NCBI GenBank assembly: GCA_004560375.1
Contig: SFVC01000036.1
Coordinates: 1-25,117, forward strand
DNA length: 25,117 nucleotides
Direction: 5' to 3'
Source: a bacterium
GTDB taxonomy: Bacteria; Bacillota; Clostridia; Oscillospirales; Oscillospiraceae
The notes beneath the pieces are model-generated. The model made no database searches, had not been told where the DNA came from, and saw nothing but the letters and a program-made list of their open reading frames with translations. Both the position numbers and the translations under genes were made by a program. The first letter of the stretch is position 1. Every line of letters starts with the position of its first letter. Below, piece by piece: positions 16,801 through 22,711 of this stretch.

Positions 16801-18416
16801 ACGGTGGTGTCGGTGACGATTTCCTCCCGGATGGCGTCGATGGGCGGGTTGGTGACCTGGGCAAAGAGTTGCTTGAAGTAGTTGAACAGCGGCTGGTCGT
16901 GGCCGGACAGCACCGCCAGGGGGATGTCGATGCCCATGGCGGCGGTGGCCTCCGCCCCGGTGCGGGCCATGGGGAGGATGGTGTCCTTCACATCCTCATA
17001 GGTATAGCCGAAGGCCTTTTGCAGCTGAACCAGCCGGCCGGGGGGGTACTGCTCCACCCGGCGGTTGGGTATGGGCAGATCCCGGAGCTTGACAAGGTTT
17101 CGATCCAGCCACTCACCGTAGGGGTTGCGGGCGGCATAGCGCTCCTTGATCTCGCCGTCGTCGATCACACGGCCCTGGACGGTGTCCACCAGCAGCATCT
17201 TCCCCGGCTCCAGCCGGGATTTTTTCACAATATGGGCGGGATCCACGTCCAGCACCCCCACCTCGGAGGACAGGATCAGCCTCCCGTCGTCGGTGAGGTA
17301 GTACCGGGCGGGGCGCAGCCCGTTGCGATCCAGCACCGCCCCCACCTGGTCGCCGTCGGAGAACAGGATGGCGGCGGGTCCGTCCCAGGGCTCCATCATG
17401 GCGGCATAGTATTGGTACAGATCCCGGCGGGCCCGGGAGAGGGCTTCGTTGTTCATCCAGGGCTCGGGGATGCAGATCATCACGGCCAGGGGCAGCTCCA
17501 TGCCGCTCATCACCAGAAATTCCAGGGTGTTGTCCAGCATGGCCGAGTCCGACCCGGACACGTTTACCACCGGCAGCACCTTATCCATGTCCCGCTCCCA
17601 CACCGGGGCGTGCATGGTCTCCTCCCGGGCCAGCATCCGGTTCACGTTGCCCCGGATGGTGTTGATCTCCCCGTTGTGGAGGATGAACCGGTTGGGATGG
17701 GCCCGCTCCCAGGAGGGGTTGGTGTTGGTGGAGAACCGGGAGTGCACCAGAGCGATGGCGGACTCATAGTCCGAGTCCTGGAGATCCAGATAGAACTGCC
17801 GCAGCTGGCCCACCAGGAACATCCCTTTGTAGACGATGGTACGGCTGGACAGGGAGGGGACGTAGGTGTTGTCGTTGGACTGCTCAAAGGCCCGCCGGGC
17901 CACATACAGTTTCCGATCAAACTCCAGCCCCCGGGAGACGTCCGCGGGGCGTCTCACAAAGGCCTGCTCGATGCAGGGCATTTTGGCCAGGGCTTTGTGG
18001 CCCAGGGTGTTGGGATCCACGGGAACCGTCCGCCAGCACAAAAATTCCATGCCTTCTTTTTCCACGATGATCTCAAACATTTTTTTGGCCTGGCTGCGGC
18101 GCAAAGTGTCCTGGGGAAAGAAGAACATCCCCACGCCGTAGTCCCGGGGTTCCCCCAGCTCGACACCCAGGCCGGCCACGGCTTTTTGGAAAAACTTGTG
18201 GGAGAGCTGCAGCAGGATGCCTACGCCGTCGCCGGTCTGGCCCTCGGCGTCCTTGCCCGCCCGGTGCTCCAGCTTTTCCACGATTTTCAGCGCGTCATCC
18301 ACCGTCCGGTGGCTTTGCCTGCCCTGGATATCCACCACCGCGCCGATGCCGCAGGCGTCGTGCTCGAAACGGGGGTCGTACAGCGGGGCGGTCTTTTGAT
18401 TCCCGTCTTGCCTCAT
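13875..18416 (-). CDS. gltB: Glutamate synthase large (alpha) subunit
   Basis: This 1513-residue protein is full length for bacterial GltB. The N-terminal glutamine amidotransferase domain should begin at Cys22 (FEHDACGIGAV) after removal of a 21-residue propeptide. A central domain, an FMN-binding synthase barrel and a C-terminal beta-helix follow. The 3Fe-4S cysteines are in VCNLDTCPVG at about residues 1117-1126. It transfers ammonia from glutamine to 2-oxoglutarate through an internal tunnel. The start ATG at 18414-18416 follows AAGAGG. A strong terminator lies 28 nt upstream of the ATG, so its expression depends on read-through from the ANTAR gene or an unseen promoter. The very long plus-strand open frame opposite this gene is a GC-driven shadow. 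Confidence 0.97.
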   Translation of the reverse strand: MRQDGNQKTAPLYDPRFEHDACGIGAVVDIQGRQSHRTVDDALKIVEKLEHRAGKDAEGQTGDGVGILLQLSHKFFQKAVAGLGVELGEPRDYGVGMFFFPQDTLRRSQAKKMFEIIVEKEGMEFLCWRTVPVDPNTLGHKALAKMPCIEQAFVRRPADVSRGLEFDRKLYVARRAFEQSNDNTYVPSLSSRTIVYKGMFLVGQLRQFYLDLQDSDYESAIALVHSRFSTNTNPSWERAHPNRFILHNGEINTIRGNVNRMLAREETMHAPVWERDMDKVLPVVNVSGSDSAMLDNTLEFLVMSGMELPLAVMICIPEPWMNNEALSRARRDLYQYYAAMMEPWDGPAAILFSDGDQVGAVLDRNGLRPARYYLTDDGRLILSSEVGVLDVDPAHIVKKSRLEPGKMLLVDTVQGRVIDDGEIKERYAARNPYGEWLDRNLVKLRDLPIPNRRVEQYPPGRLVQLQKAFGYTYEDVKDTILPMARTGAEATAAMGIDIPLAVLSGHDQPLFNYFKQLFAQVTNPPIDAIREEIVTDTTVYVGDDGNLLEENADNCRVLQIRNPILTRVDLMKIKAMDKPGFQVETVSLLYFKNMPLKRALDQMKIAADRAYRNGANIIILSDRGVDENHVAIPSLLAVSALEQHLLSTRRRTAVSVILESAEPRDVHHFAALLGYGARAINPYLAQETIGQLIDQGLLDKDFGAAVDDYNRAVLHGIVKIASKMGISTLQSYQSAQIFEAVGIAKDVVDEYFTNTVSRVEGIGLKEIEQLVDKNHSRAFDPLGLGIDKTLDSVGTHKARSGQEDHMYNPRAIHLLQEAARRGDYGLFKQYSALVDDETCPHTLRGLMEMKYLDDPIPLDEVERVDSIVRRFKTGAMSYGSISQEAHECLAQAMNLLGGKSNSGEGGERPERLTSDRCSAIKQVASGRFGVTSEYLVSATEIQIKMAQGAKPGEGGHLPGKKVYPWIAKTRYSTPGVALISPPPHHDIYSIEDLAQLIYDLKNANREARISVKLVSEAGVGTVAAGVAKAGAQVVLISGYDGGTGAAPRTSIHHAGLPWELGLAETHQTLIQNDLRSRVVVETDGKLMTGRDVAIACMLGAEEFGFATAPLVTMGCVMMRVCNLDTCPVGVATQNPELRKRFAGRPEYVVNFMRFIAQELREHMAKLGVRTVDELVGRTDLLKKRDKAVNDRAATVDLSAILNNPYVGQGYKTHFDPTDIYDFELEKTVDQSVLLAKMGSALKKGQKKRITLDVTSTDRAVGTMFGSDITRLHGGGLEEDAYTVRCTGGGGQSFGAFLPKGLTLELEGDSNDYFGKGLSGGRLVVYPPKTARYRADENIIIGNVALYGATSGKAFIAGVAGERFAVRNSGALSVVEGVGDHGCEYMTGGRVVVLGETGKNFAAGMSGGIAYVWDPRSDLYLRVNKELVSIEPVEAKHDLEELRSLITQHVEATGSEKGKAILADFAHSAARFKKILPRDYDRILRAIAQFEERGMGRDEAEIEAFYAVTRGGDR

Positions 18417-18443
18417 AGTAAAACCTCTTTTCCGGATCCGTTC

Positions 18444-18480
18444 AAAAAAGGGACGGCAGCATATGGAGCGCCGCCGTCCC
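18444..18480 (-). terminator. Intrinsic terminator between ANTAR gene and gltB
   Basis: On the minus strand GGGACGGCGGC (18480-18470) pairs with GCTGCCGTCCC (18460-18450), one mismatch in eleven, with a 9-nt loop and then six T residues (18449-18444). It lies 13 nt after the ANTAR stop and in front of gltB within the same operon, so it is probably conditional. ANTAR proteins are known RNA-binding antiterminators, which makes this the natural target. Confidence 0.85.
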
Positions 18481-18485
18481 TCAAG

Positions 18486-18503
18486 TCAGGCGTCATTGCC
18501 CAA
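18486..18503 (-). promoter_or_regulatory. Possible ANTAR-target hairpin (P1-like) at the end of the ANTAR gene
   Basis: On the minus strand TTGGGC and GCCTGA form a 6-bp stem with two G-U pairs around a hexaloop AATGAC. The loop has A at position 1 and G at position 4, the known ANTAR-target loop pattern, and contains the ANTAR stop codon. It ends 5 nt before the terminator stem. I could not find the second hairpin that the known targets have, so this is tentative. Confidence 0.35.
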
Positions 18504-19035
18504 TGATAGCTCCCTCCAGCACCTGCCGGGCCGTGTCCGCCAGGCGGGCGCCGCTGTCCATGCTCCGCTTCTGGAGGAAGCGGTGGGCCTGCTCCTCGGT
18601 CATGCCGCCGCACCGGATGAGGAGCCCCTTGGCTTGCTCCACCAGCTCCCGCTCCTCCGGGGAGCGCTGGACGCAGGCGCGATTTCGGCCCTGTCCCATC
18701 TGGGCCAGCAGCCGCGCCGACGCCAGCAGCTCTGAGCGTCGGATGGGGGTGGGAAGCTTGAAGATACCCGCCCCTTCACACAGATCCAGCTGGGCCTGGG
18801 GGGCCACCATCAGCACAACACAGCGCTGGGGCAGGTCGTGGTAAATCGACTCACAGCTTTCCGCCCCCAGTTTGAAGCCGCACACCACCAGATCCAGCCG
18901 GAGCTTGCGGACGGCACGCTTGATCTGATCGGCACTGCGGCACGCCAAGCAGGAGAATTCGCCGGTGCTCTCCAGGAGCTCCAGGATCCGGTCGCAGTTG
19001 GACTTGCGCTCAAAGGCCACGATCACCTGGTACAT
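18493..19035 (-). CDS. ANTAR-domain antiterminator with degenerate receiver domain
   Basis: This 180-residue protein has a receiver-like N-terminal domain (about 1-110) and a C-terminal three-helix ANTAR RNA-binding domain (about 126-176, with VEQAKGLLIRCGGMTEEQAH and ARLADTARQVL). The receiver lacks its phosphorylation residues. The start reads VIVAFERKSN with no acidic pair, and the strand that should carry the phosphoacceptor reads LVVCGFKLG. Control by phosphorylation is therefore unlikely; protein or ligand binding is an alternative. ANTAR proteins prevent terminator formation by binding paired hairpins. The gene lies 33 nt after glnA and just before the gltB terminator, so it probably adjusts glutamate synthase to nitrogen status. 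Confidence 0.9.
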   Translation of the reverse strand: MYQVIVAFERKSNCDRILELLESTGEFSCLACRSADQIKRAVRKLRLDLVVCGFKLGAESCESIYHDLPQRCVVLMVAPQAQLDLCEGAGIFKLPTPIRRSELLASARLLAQMGQGRNRACVQRSPEERELVEQAKGLLIRCGGMTEEQAHRFLQKRSMDSGARLADTARQVLEGAIIGQ

Positions 19036-19068
19036 GGCCGCCCACCCCCTCTCCGTACGGGCGTTGCC

Positions 19069-20400
19069 TCAATAGTTGATCATGTATTTGTCCCGTTCCC
19101 AGGAGGAAACACGGGTACGGTACTCATCCCACTCGGCCTCCTTGCCGGCGATGTACTGGCTGGAGACGTGTTCTCCCAGGGTGTCCATCACCAGCTTGTC
19201 CTCCTTCATGGCGGCAATGGCCTCTTCCAGGGAGCCGGGCAGGGCCTCGATGCCGTGGCGCTTCCGGACAGCGGGGGTCATGGCGAAGATGTTTTCGGTG
19301 ATCTCGGCGGGCGGGGTCATGCCCCTTTCAATGCCGTCCAGACCGGCGGCCAGACAGACCGCCAGGGAGAGGTAGGGGTTGCAGGCCGGATCGGGGCAGC
19401 GCAGCTCCACCCGGGTGGCCTGGCCCCGGGCGGCGGGGATGCGGATGAGGGCGGAACGGTTGGAGGCGGACCAGGCCAGGTAGCAGGGGGCCTCATAGCC
19501 GGGCACCAGCCGCTTATAGGAGTTCACCAGGGGGTTGGTGACGGCAGCCATCCCTTTCATGTGGGCCAGAATGCCCGCGATGAAGGAGTAGGCCTCCTTG
19601 GACAGGCCCTTCTCGCCGTTCTCGTCAAAGAACACGTTCTTCCCGTCCCGGAACAGGGACATATTGGTGTGCATCCCGGAGCCGTTGATGCCGAAGATGG
19701 GCTTGGGCATGAAGGTGGCGTGGAGACCGTTTTTCTGGGCCAGGGTTTTGACCGCCAGCTTGAACGTCATAATTTTGTCCGCGCACTGGAGGGCGGGGGC
19801 GTACTTGAAGTCGATCTCGTGCTGGCCCTGGGCCACCTCGTGATGGCTGGCCTCAATCTCATAGCCCATGTCCTCCAGGGCCAGGCAGATCTCGCGCCGG
19901 GTGGACTCGCCGTGATCCAGAGGGCCCAGATCAAAGTAACCTGCCTCATCGTTGGTCTTGGTGGTGGGCTTGCCCTCCTCATCGGTCTGGAACAGGAAGA
20001 ACTCCGCCTCCGGCCCCACGTTGAAGGTGTCGTAGCCCATGGCGCAGGCCTTTTCCAGCACCCGCTGCAGCACGCCGCGGGGGTCGCCCACAAAGGGGGT
20101 GCCGTCGGGGTTGTGCACGTCGCAGATGAGCCGGGCCACCTTGCCCTGCTGGGGCCGCCAGGGGAAAATAACAAAGCTGTCCAGGTCGGGCCAGAGGTAT
20201 TGGTCGGACTCGTTGATACGGACGAAACCCTCAATGGAGGAGCCGTCAATCATGATCTGGTTGTCCACCGCCTTCTGGATCTGGGAGGCGGTGATGGCCA
20301 CGTTTTTCAACTGGCCAAAAATGTCGGTGAACTGCATCCGAATAAACTTGACGTCCTCCTCTTTCACCATGCGGATGATGTCTTCCTTGCTGTGGCCCAT
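19069..20400 (-). CDS. glnA: Glutamine synthetase type I
   Basis: This 443-residue enzyme makes glutamine from glutamate, ammonia and ATP. Recognised are the beta-grasp start with MQFTDIFGQLKNVAI, the latch-type DGSSIEGF, GPEAEFFLF, the metal/ATP segment HHEVAQGQHEIDF, NGSGMHTNMSLF and the tail SSWERDKYMINY. The length and tail fit the compact Firmicute (GSI-alpha) form that lacks the adenylylation loop, so feedback and protein partners rather than adenylylation should control it. The start chosen is ATG at 20398-20400 with AAAGGGG 8 nt upstream. A TTG nine codons further upstream is in frame but unneeded. It is the first gene of the nitrogen operon and has a near-consensus promoter at 20503-20531. 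Confidence 0.97.
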   Translation of the reverse strand: MGHSKEDIIRMVKEEDVKFIRMQFTDIFGQLKNVAITASQIQKAVDNQIMIDGSSIEGFVRINESDQYLWPDLDSFVIFPWRPQQGKVARLICDVHNPDGTPFVGDPRGVLQRVLEKACAMGYDTFNVGPEAEFFLFQTDEEGKPTTKTNDEAGYFDLGPLDHGESTRREICLALEDMGYEIEASHHEVAQGQHEIDFKYAPALQCADKIMTFKLAVKTLAQKNGLHATFMPKPIFGINGSGMHTNMSLFRDGKNVFFDENGEKGLSKEAYSFIAGILAHMKGMAAVTNPLVNSYKRLVPGYEAPCYLAWSASNRSALIRIPAARGQATRVELRCPDPACNPYLSLAVCLAAGLDGIERGMTPPAEITENIFAMTPAVRKRHGIEALPGSLEEAIAAMKEDKLVMDTLGEHVSSQYIAGKEAEWDEYRTRVSSWERDKYMINY

Positions 20401-20446
20401 GAGGATATCCCCTTTCTTTTCCTGCAAGTTTTCTTGCGTAAAATGC

Positions 20447-20480
20447 AGGGCGCTCCTCCCCTATCGGGGCGGAACGCCCT
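20447..20480 (-). promoter_or_regulatory. Structured glnA leader hairpin
   Basis: In the glnA leader AGGGCG and CGCCCT (outer), CC/GG and CCCC/GGGG (inner, loop GATA) form a long imperfect hairpin. GCATTTT follows, a poor T-run. A further short stem CCTGCA...TGCAGG lies between it and the start codon, close to the ribosome binding site. A leader attenuator or translational control element is possible. The structure is seen; the function is unknown. Confidence 0.4.
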
Positions 20481-20502
20481 TGTTCTCGCCTGAACTGAGC
20501 CC

Positions 20503-20531
20503 AGTATACCCCTCCATAGAGGGAAAGTCAA
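20503..20531 (-). promoter_or_regulatory. Near-consensus promoter of the glnA operon
   Basis: On the minus strand TTGACT (20531-20526) and TATACT (20508-20503) are separated by exactly 17 nt. Transcription should start near 20496, giving a leader of roughly 95 nt before the glnA ATG. The spacer contains CCTCTATGGAGG, an imperfect palindrome that could be an operator. Confidence 0.85.
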
Positions 20532-20539
20532 CGAAAATT

Positions 20540-20629
20540 TTGCAAGATAGAAAATATTTGTTGCAATTCATAAGGTTTACGCAGGGCTGAAAAACCTGTT
20601 TATGCAAGTTTTATATTTATAACTTGCAA
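20540..20629. repeat. Phased TTGCAA motifs upstream of the glnA promoter
   Basis: TTGCAA occurs at 20540-20545, 20561-20566 and 20624-20629, with a variant ATGCAA at 20602-20607. The spacings are 21, 41 and 22 bp, close to whole numbers of DNA turns. The last two sites belong to an 8-bp perfect inverted repeat, TGCAAGTT (20603-20610) and AACTTGCA (20621-20628), with a 10-nt AT-rich spacer. The block sits directly upstream of the -35 box, where an activator or repressor could bind. Confidence 0.5.
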
Positions 20630-20819
20630 ATTTAAAGGGCCCTATAGGGGTCAACAAGAGGATACGCCGCGTAGCTGAGGCGGAAGACGATCTGCCAAAA
20701 TAGGTTCTGCTGAAGTTGATGGCAGCAGAGCCGTCACCGCCCCGGCGAGCAATCGACAGTATCTCGGCGTTTTCCCTCAGGGTCTGGATGAATTCCTGCT
20801 CGTGTTTGTAGCGGTGAAC
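20580..20819 (-). pseudogene. Possible remnant of a protein gene
   Basis: A minus-strand frame of 80 codons, bounded by stops and without an ATG start, reads HRYKHEQEFIQTLRENAE then ILSIARRGGDGSAAINFSRTYFG in its upstream part. That stretch looks like real helical protein sequence. The downstream part runs into the AT-rich glnA control region and is nonsense-like. I do not recognise the family. It may be a leftover of a gene displaced between glnA and the tRNA, or chance. Confidence 0.25.
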
Positions 20820-20901
20820 TTACCGCTTTCCGCCGCCGGTGCCCGCCGAGGGAGGAGGCCGATGCACTTTTTAGATTTTTCAGATTTTGGTGAAAAAACG
20901 C

Positions 20902-20929
20902 TTGACAAAGCTGGATGTTCTGGTATAAT
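20902..20929 (+). promoter_or_regulatory. Strong promoter of the tRNA-Gln gene
   Basis: TTGACA (20902-20907) and TATAAT (20924-20929) are both perfect consensus, spaced 16 nt, with TG one base before the -10 box (extended -10). It lies 35 nt upstream of the tRNA, as expected for a stable RNA promoter. Confidence 0.9.
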
Positions 20930-20964
20930 AGCATTCGTTCTCATGAGTACGCAAGTTTATAGAT

Positions 20965-21038
20965 AGCGGATTAGTGTAATGGTAGCACACCAGACTCTGA
21001 CTCTGTTTGTGAGGGTTCGAATCCTTCATCCGCTGCCA
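20965..21038 (+). tRNA. tRNA-Gln (anticodon CUG), CCA encoded
   Basis: The 74-nt gene folds as a cloverleaf: acceptor AGCGGAT / ATCCGCT, D arm GTG...CAC with loop TAATGGTAG, anticodon stem CAGA/TCTG with loop CTCTGAC, and T arm GAGGG TTCGAAT CCTTC. The anticodon CTG reads glutamine codon CAG. The discriminator base is G and CCA is encoded. The first pair of the five-pair anticodon stem is a C-T mismatch. It lies next to the glutamine synthetase operon and at the edge of a prophage, so it is a candidate phage attachment gene. Confidence 0.93.
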
Positions 21039-21042
21039 CCCA

Positions 21043-21088
21043 GAAACCCCCGCAAACCGTTGATATCAGCGGATTGCGGGGGTTTCTT
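21043..21088 (+). terminator. Intrinsic terminator of the tRNA-Gln gene
   Basis: GAAACCCCCGCAA (21043-21055) pairs perfectly with TTGCGGGGGTTTC (21074-21086), with an inner CCG/CGG pairing and a T-rich end TTTCTT. It starts 5 nt after the tRNA CCA end. Confidence 0.88.
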
Positions 21089-21142
21089 CATGCTATACCC
21101 CACCCAATCAGGTGGCAGTTTTTGACCTAATATGGCTGATTT

Positions 21143-21166
21143 GGTGGTGGAAAAGGTGGTGGAAAA
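21143..21166. repeat. Tandem 12-bp direct repeat
   Basis: GGTGGTGGAAAA (21143-21154) is repeated exactly at 21155-21166. It lies in the gap between the tRNA terminator and the prophage terminator, near the presumed phage-host boundary. No known element is recognised. Confidence 0.5.
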
Positions 21167-21199
21167 ATTTCTGCCAACCCTGAATATATGGGGCTAAAG

Positions 21200-21227
21200 C
21201 AAGGCCGGGGATCTCTCCCCGGCCTTG
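21200..21227 (-). terminator. Terminator at the end of the prophage late operon
   Basis: CAAGGCCGGGG (21200-21210) and CCCCGGCCTTG (21217-21227) form an 11-bp perfect stem with a 6-nt loop. It sits 15 nt beyond the last minus-strand phage gene. Only TTT follows at short distance on the minus strand, but the stem is strong and isolated. Confidence 0.65.
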
Positions 21228-21242
21228 TGCTATTTCCTCTGT

Positions 21243-21488
21243 CTACGGATGCACCGCGGGCTTGACCGGTTCCATGTGCCCGGCGTTGGACGCGTGCTCC
21301 GCATAGCCCATATGCTCCTTGTGCTCCCAGTGCTCCTCCTCGGCCTCGTCCGGGTGGATACGGCACAGCGCGTAATACGCGCCGCCCAGGGTGTCCAGGT
21401 TGCGGATGCTTTCCGGGGTAAGCGGCTGGCTGCCCTCCTGCTCGATCATCTCCAGCAGCTCGTGCTTGTTGTGCTTTACCTGCATCAT
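21243..21488 (-). CDS. Small hypothetical phage protein, last gene of late operon
   Basis: An 81-residue acidic, His-rich protein begins MMQVKHNKHELLEMIEQEG, and its C-terminal half contains a run of His, Glu and Met residues. AGGAGGC upstream fits ATG at 21486-21488; a second ATG follows directly. The stop of a short upstream frame lies 1 nt away, so translation may be coupled. No family is recognised. The position after the endolysin gene is usual for accessory lysis or packaging-unrelated late proteins, but no function can be assigned. Confidence 0.65.
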   Translation of the reverse strand: MMQVKHNKHELLEMIEQEGSQPLTPESIRNLDTLGGAYYALCRIHPDEAEEEHWEHKEHMGYAEHASNAGHMEPVKPAVHP

Positions 21489-21489
21489 G

Positions 21490-21636
21490 TCACGCCTCCT
21501 TGATGTACTCGGCCAGGTGCTCAAAGTCCTCCGCGAAGAAGGTCAGCGAGCCCAGGATGGGCACGTCGACCTTGACCCCGGTATCCGGCGCGGCATTGTA
21601 TTTTCCCCGTGAAGGGCCTTTAGTGCTGCATTGGAA
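21490..21636 (-). pseudogene. Short open frame without a start codon, between endolysin and last gene
   Basis: The 48-codon open frame ends at TGA 21490-21492, directly before the next gene. Its C-terminal part, VDVPILGSLTFFAEDFEHL then AEYIKEA, looks like genuine protein. No ATG occurs in frame; a GTG inside (VPILGS...) would give only 24 residues. It may be a truncated or frameshifted small phage gene, or use a rare start. Unknown family. Confidence 0.35.
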
Positions 21637-21662
21637 TCACCCCCCTTTCAGCCGGCGGCGCA

Positions 21663-22391
21663 TCAGTCCAGCTTGCCCATCCGATCCAGCACCGTCATAG
21701 TGCGGCAAAAGTCCTCCGACACATTCAGCCCGTCCCCGGTGCCCTGGAGCGCCCCGGCGCTCACAACCTTCTCCACGGCGGGCCGGTACCACTCGGGCAC
21801 ATCATCCAGCGTCTTGTAATAGGTCATATCGTCCACCTCCTTTTCGGGTTCCTCGGGCTTGTCCGCCGGAACAAGGCTCCAATCCGGCCTGCCGTACCCC
21901 TTGATGTTCTTGCCGCCGATCACGTACTGCCCGGCCCGCACGGCGGACGGGTTCCCGGCGTTGCCCTCGATGGTGTGGACGTAACCGCCCGCCACCTTCG
22001 ACACGATCCCGGTGTGCCATGTGGTTTGGCTGTCCCCGAAAAAGATCTGATCCCCGGGCTCCGGTTTGGAAAACAGTCGCCCCATCTGCTGGTAGTATTT
22101 GAGGCTGTACCCCGTGCCCGCACCCAGAGAGCGGTCAGGCTGGCCCAAGAGCTTCTGGCCCAGTTCCCGCCCAAAGGCGGTTACAAAACACCAGTCCACA
22201 AACACGTCGCACCAGTCATAGCCGTTTTTGCGCCCGTTGTAAAAATCCCCCAGCTCGTCCAGATCCCGGGCGTACTTCGTCCACTTCCCGCTGGTGTTGC
22301 TCTTGTATTCGTCGAGCTGTGAGTTGGAGCGCTTGCCCATGTACCCGACCTGATCCTCGGCTGTGCCAATGAGCCGTTCCTGTGCTGTCAT
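21663..22391 (-). CDS. Phage endolysin with CHAP-type amidase/peptidase domain
   Basis: This 242-residue lysin has a CHAP-like catalytic domain in its first 165 residues: the cysteine in GYDWCDVFVDWCF, GDQIFFG, then histidine in WHTGIVSKV and HTIEGN, as in cysteine/histidine amidohydrolases that cut peptidoglycan peptides or amide bonds. A linker rich in Pro, Glu and Lys leads to a C-terminal module of about 55 residues (YYKTLDDVPEWYRPAVEKV, ending DRMGKLD), probably a cell-wall anchoring domain. The ATG at 22389-22391 overlaps the holin stop (ATGA) and has GGAGGTG upstream. The longer in-frame extension upstream lies over the holin and is not used. Confidence 0.87.
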   Translation of the reverse strand: MTAQERLIGTAEDQVGYMGKRSNSQLDEYKSNTSGKWTKYARDLDELGDFYNGRKNGYDWCDVFVDWCFVTAFGRELGQKLLGQPDRSLGAGTGYSLKYYQQMGRLFSKPEPGDQIFFGDSQTTWHTGIVSKVAGGYVHTIEGNAGNPSAVRAGQYVIGGKNIKGYGRPDWSLVPADKPEEPEKEVDDMTYYKTLDDVPEWYRPAVEKVVSAGALQGTGDGLNVSEDFCRTMTVLDRMGKLD

Positions 22392-22588
22392 TCGGACACC
22401 TCCGGCAGCCCCGCCACGCTGGTGAGCAGGGACAGCACACCGGCCAGCACGGACGCGGACGCAACCACGGCCCAGTTCACCTCGCTGAGCACCGCAGCCG
22501 CCCCGATGGTTGCAATCGCGGTCTGGGCGATGGTACGGACAGCCCGCACAGCCGCCGCTTTTAGCCACTTCTTTGTTTTATCGCTCAT
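22388..22588 (-). CDS. Phage holin
   Basis: A 66-residue protein with a basic N-terminus (MSDKTKKWLKAAAVRAVRT) and two hydrophobic segments (about 20-36 and 40-58) separated by a short turn fits the r1t-type class of small holins that let endolysin reach the wall. It directly precedes and overlaps the endolysin gene. The chosen ATG at 22586-22588 follows AGAAGGT; an upstream in-frame ATG would add nine charged residues but lacks a ribosome binding site. Confidence 0.82.
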   Translation of the reverse strand: MSDKTKKWLKAAAVRAVRTIAQTAIATIGAAAVLSEVNWAVVASASVLAGVLSLLTSVAGLPEVSE

Positions 22589-22650
22589 GTGTACCTTCTT
22601 TCTCCGGGGTTTCACCGGTAAAAATAATTTGATTTTTTTCTATCCTCCTA

Positions 22651-22679
22651 TTGACTTATTATCAACTCTATGATATACT
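22651..22679 (+). promoter_or_regulatory. Promoter of the plus-strand prophage cassette
   Basis: TTGACT (22651-22656) and TATACT (22674-22679) are spaced by 17 nt. Start of transcription is expected near 22686, with the first ATG at 22712. It points away from the holin gene and against the late operon, so the cassette can be expressed in the lysogen. Confidence 0.82.
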
Positions 22680-22690
22680 GTAGTTACAGT
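22677..22690. promoter_or_regulatory. Palindrome over the cassette start site, candidate operator
   Basis: ACTGTA and TACAGT form a 6-bp inverted repeat with a 2-nt centre, covering the end of the -10 box and the start site. A repressor bound there would block the promoter. The second cassette gene ends in a ribbon-helix-helix-like segment, so self-repression is possible. Confidence 0.55.
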
Positions 22691-22711
22691 AAAGAGAGGG
22701 AGGAACCCAAA

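Noticed and set aside
18450..18485. Second ANTAR-type hexaloop hairpin (P2) next to the gltB terminator
   Set aside because: Every possible loop with A1 and G4 in this stretch has unpaired flanks; only the first hairpin could be drawn.
14019..18506. 1495-codon plus-strand open frame opposite gltB
   Set aside because: It mirrors gltB codon structure in GC-rich DNA (rich in Gly, His, Gln, Val), has no family motifs and no ribosome binding site, while gltB is unmistakable.
18838..20493. 551-codon plus-strand frame opposite glnA and the ANTAR gene
   Set aside because: Antisense shadow that covers two clear genes and their control region.
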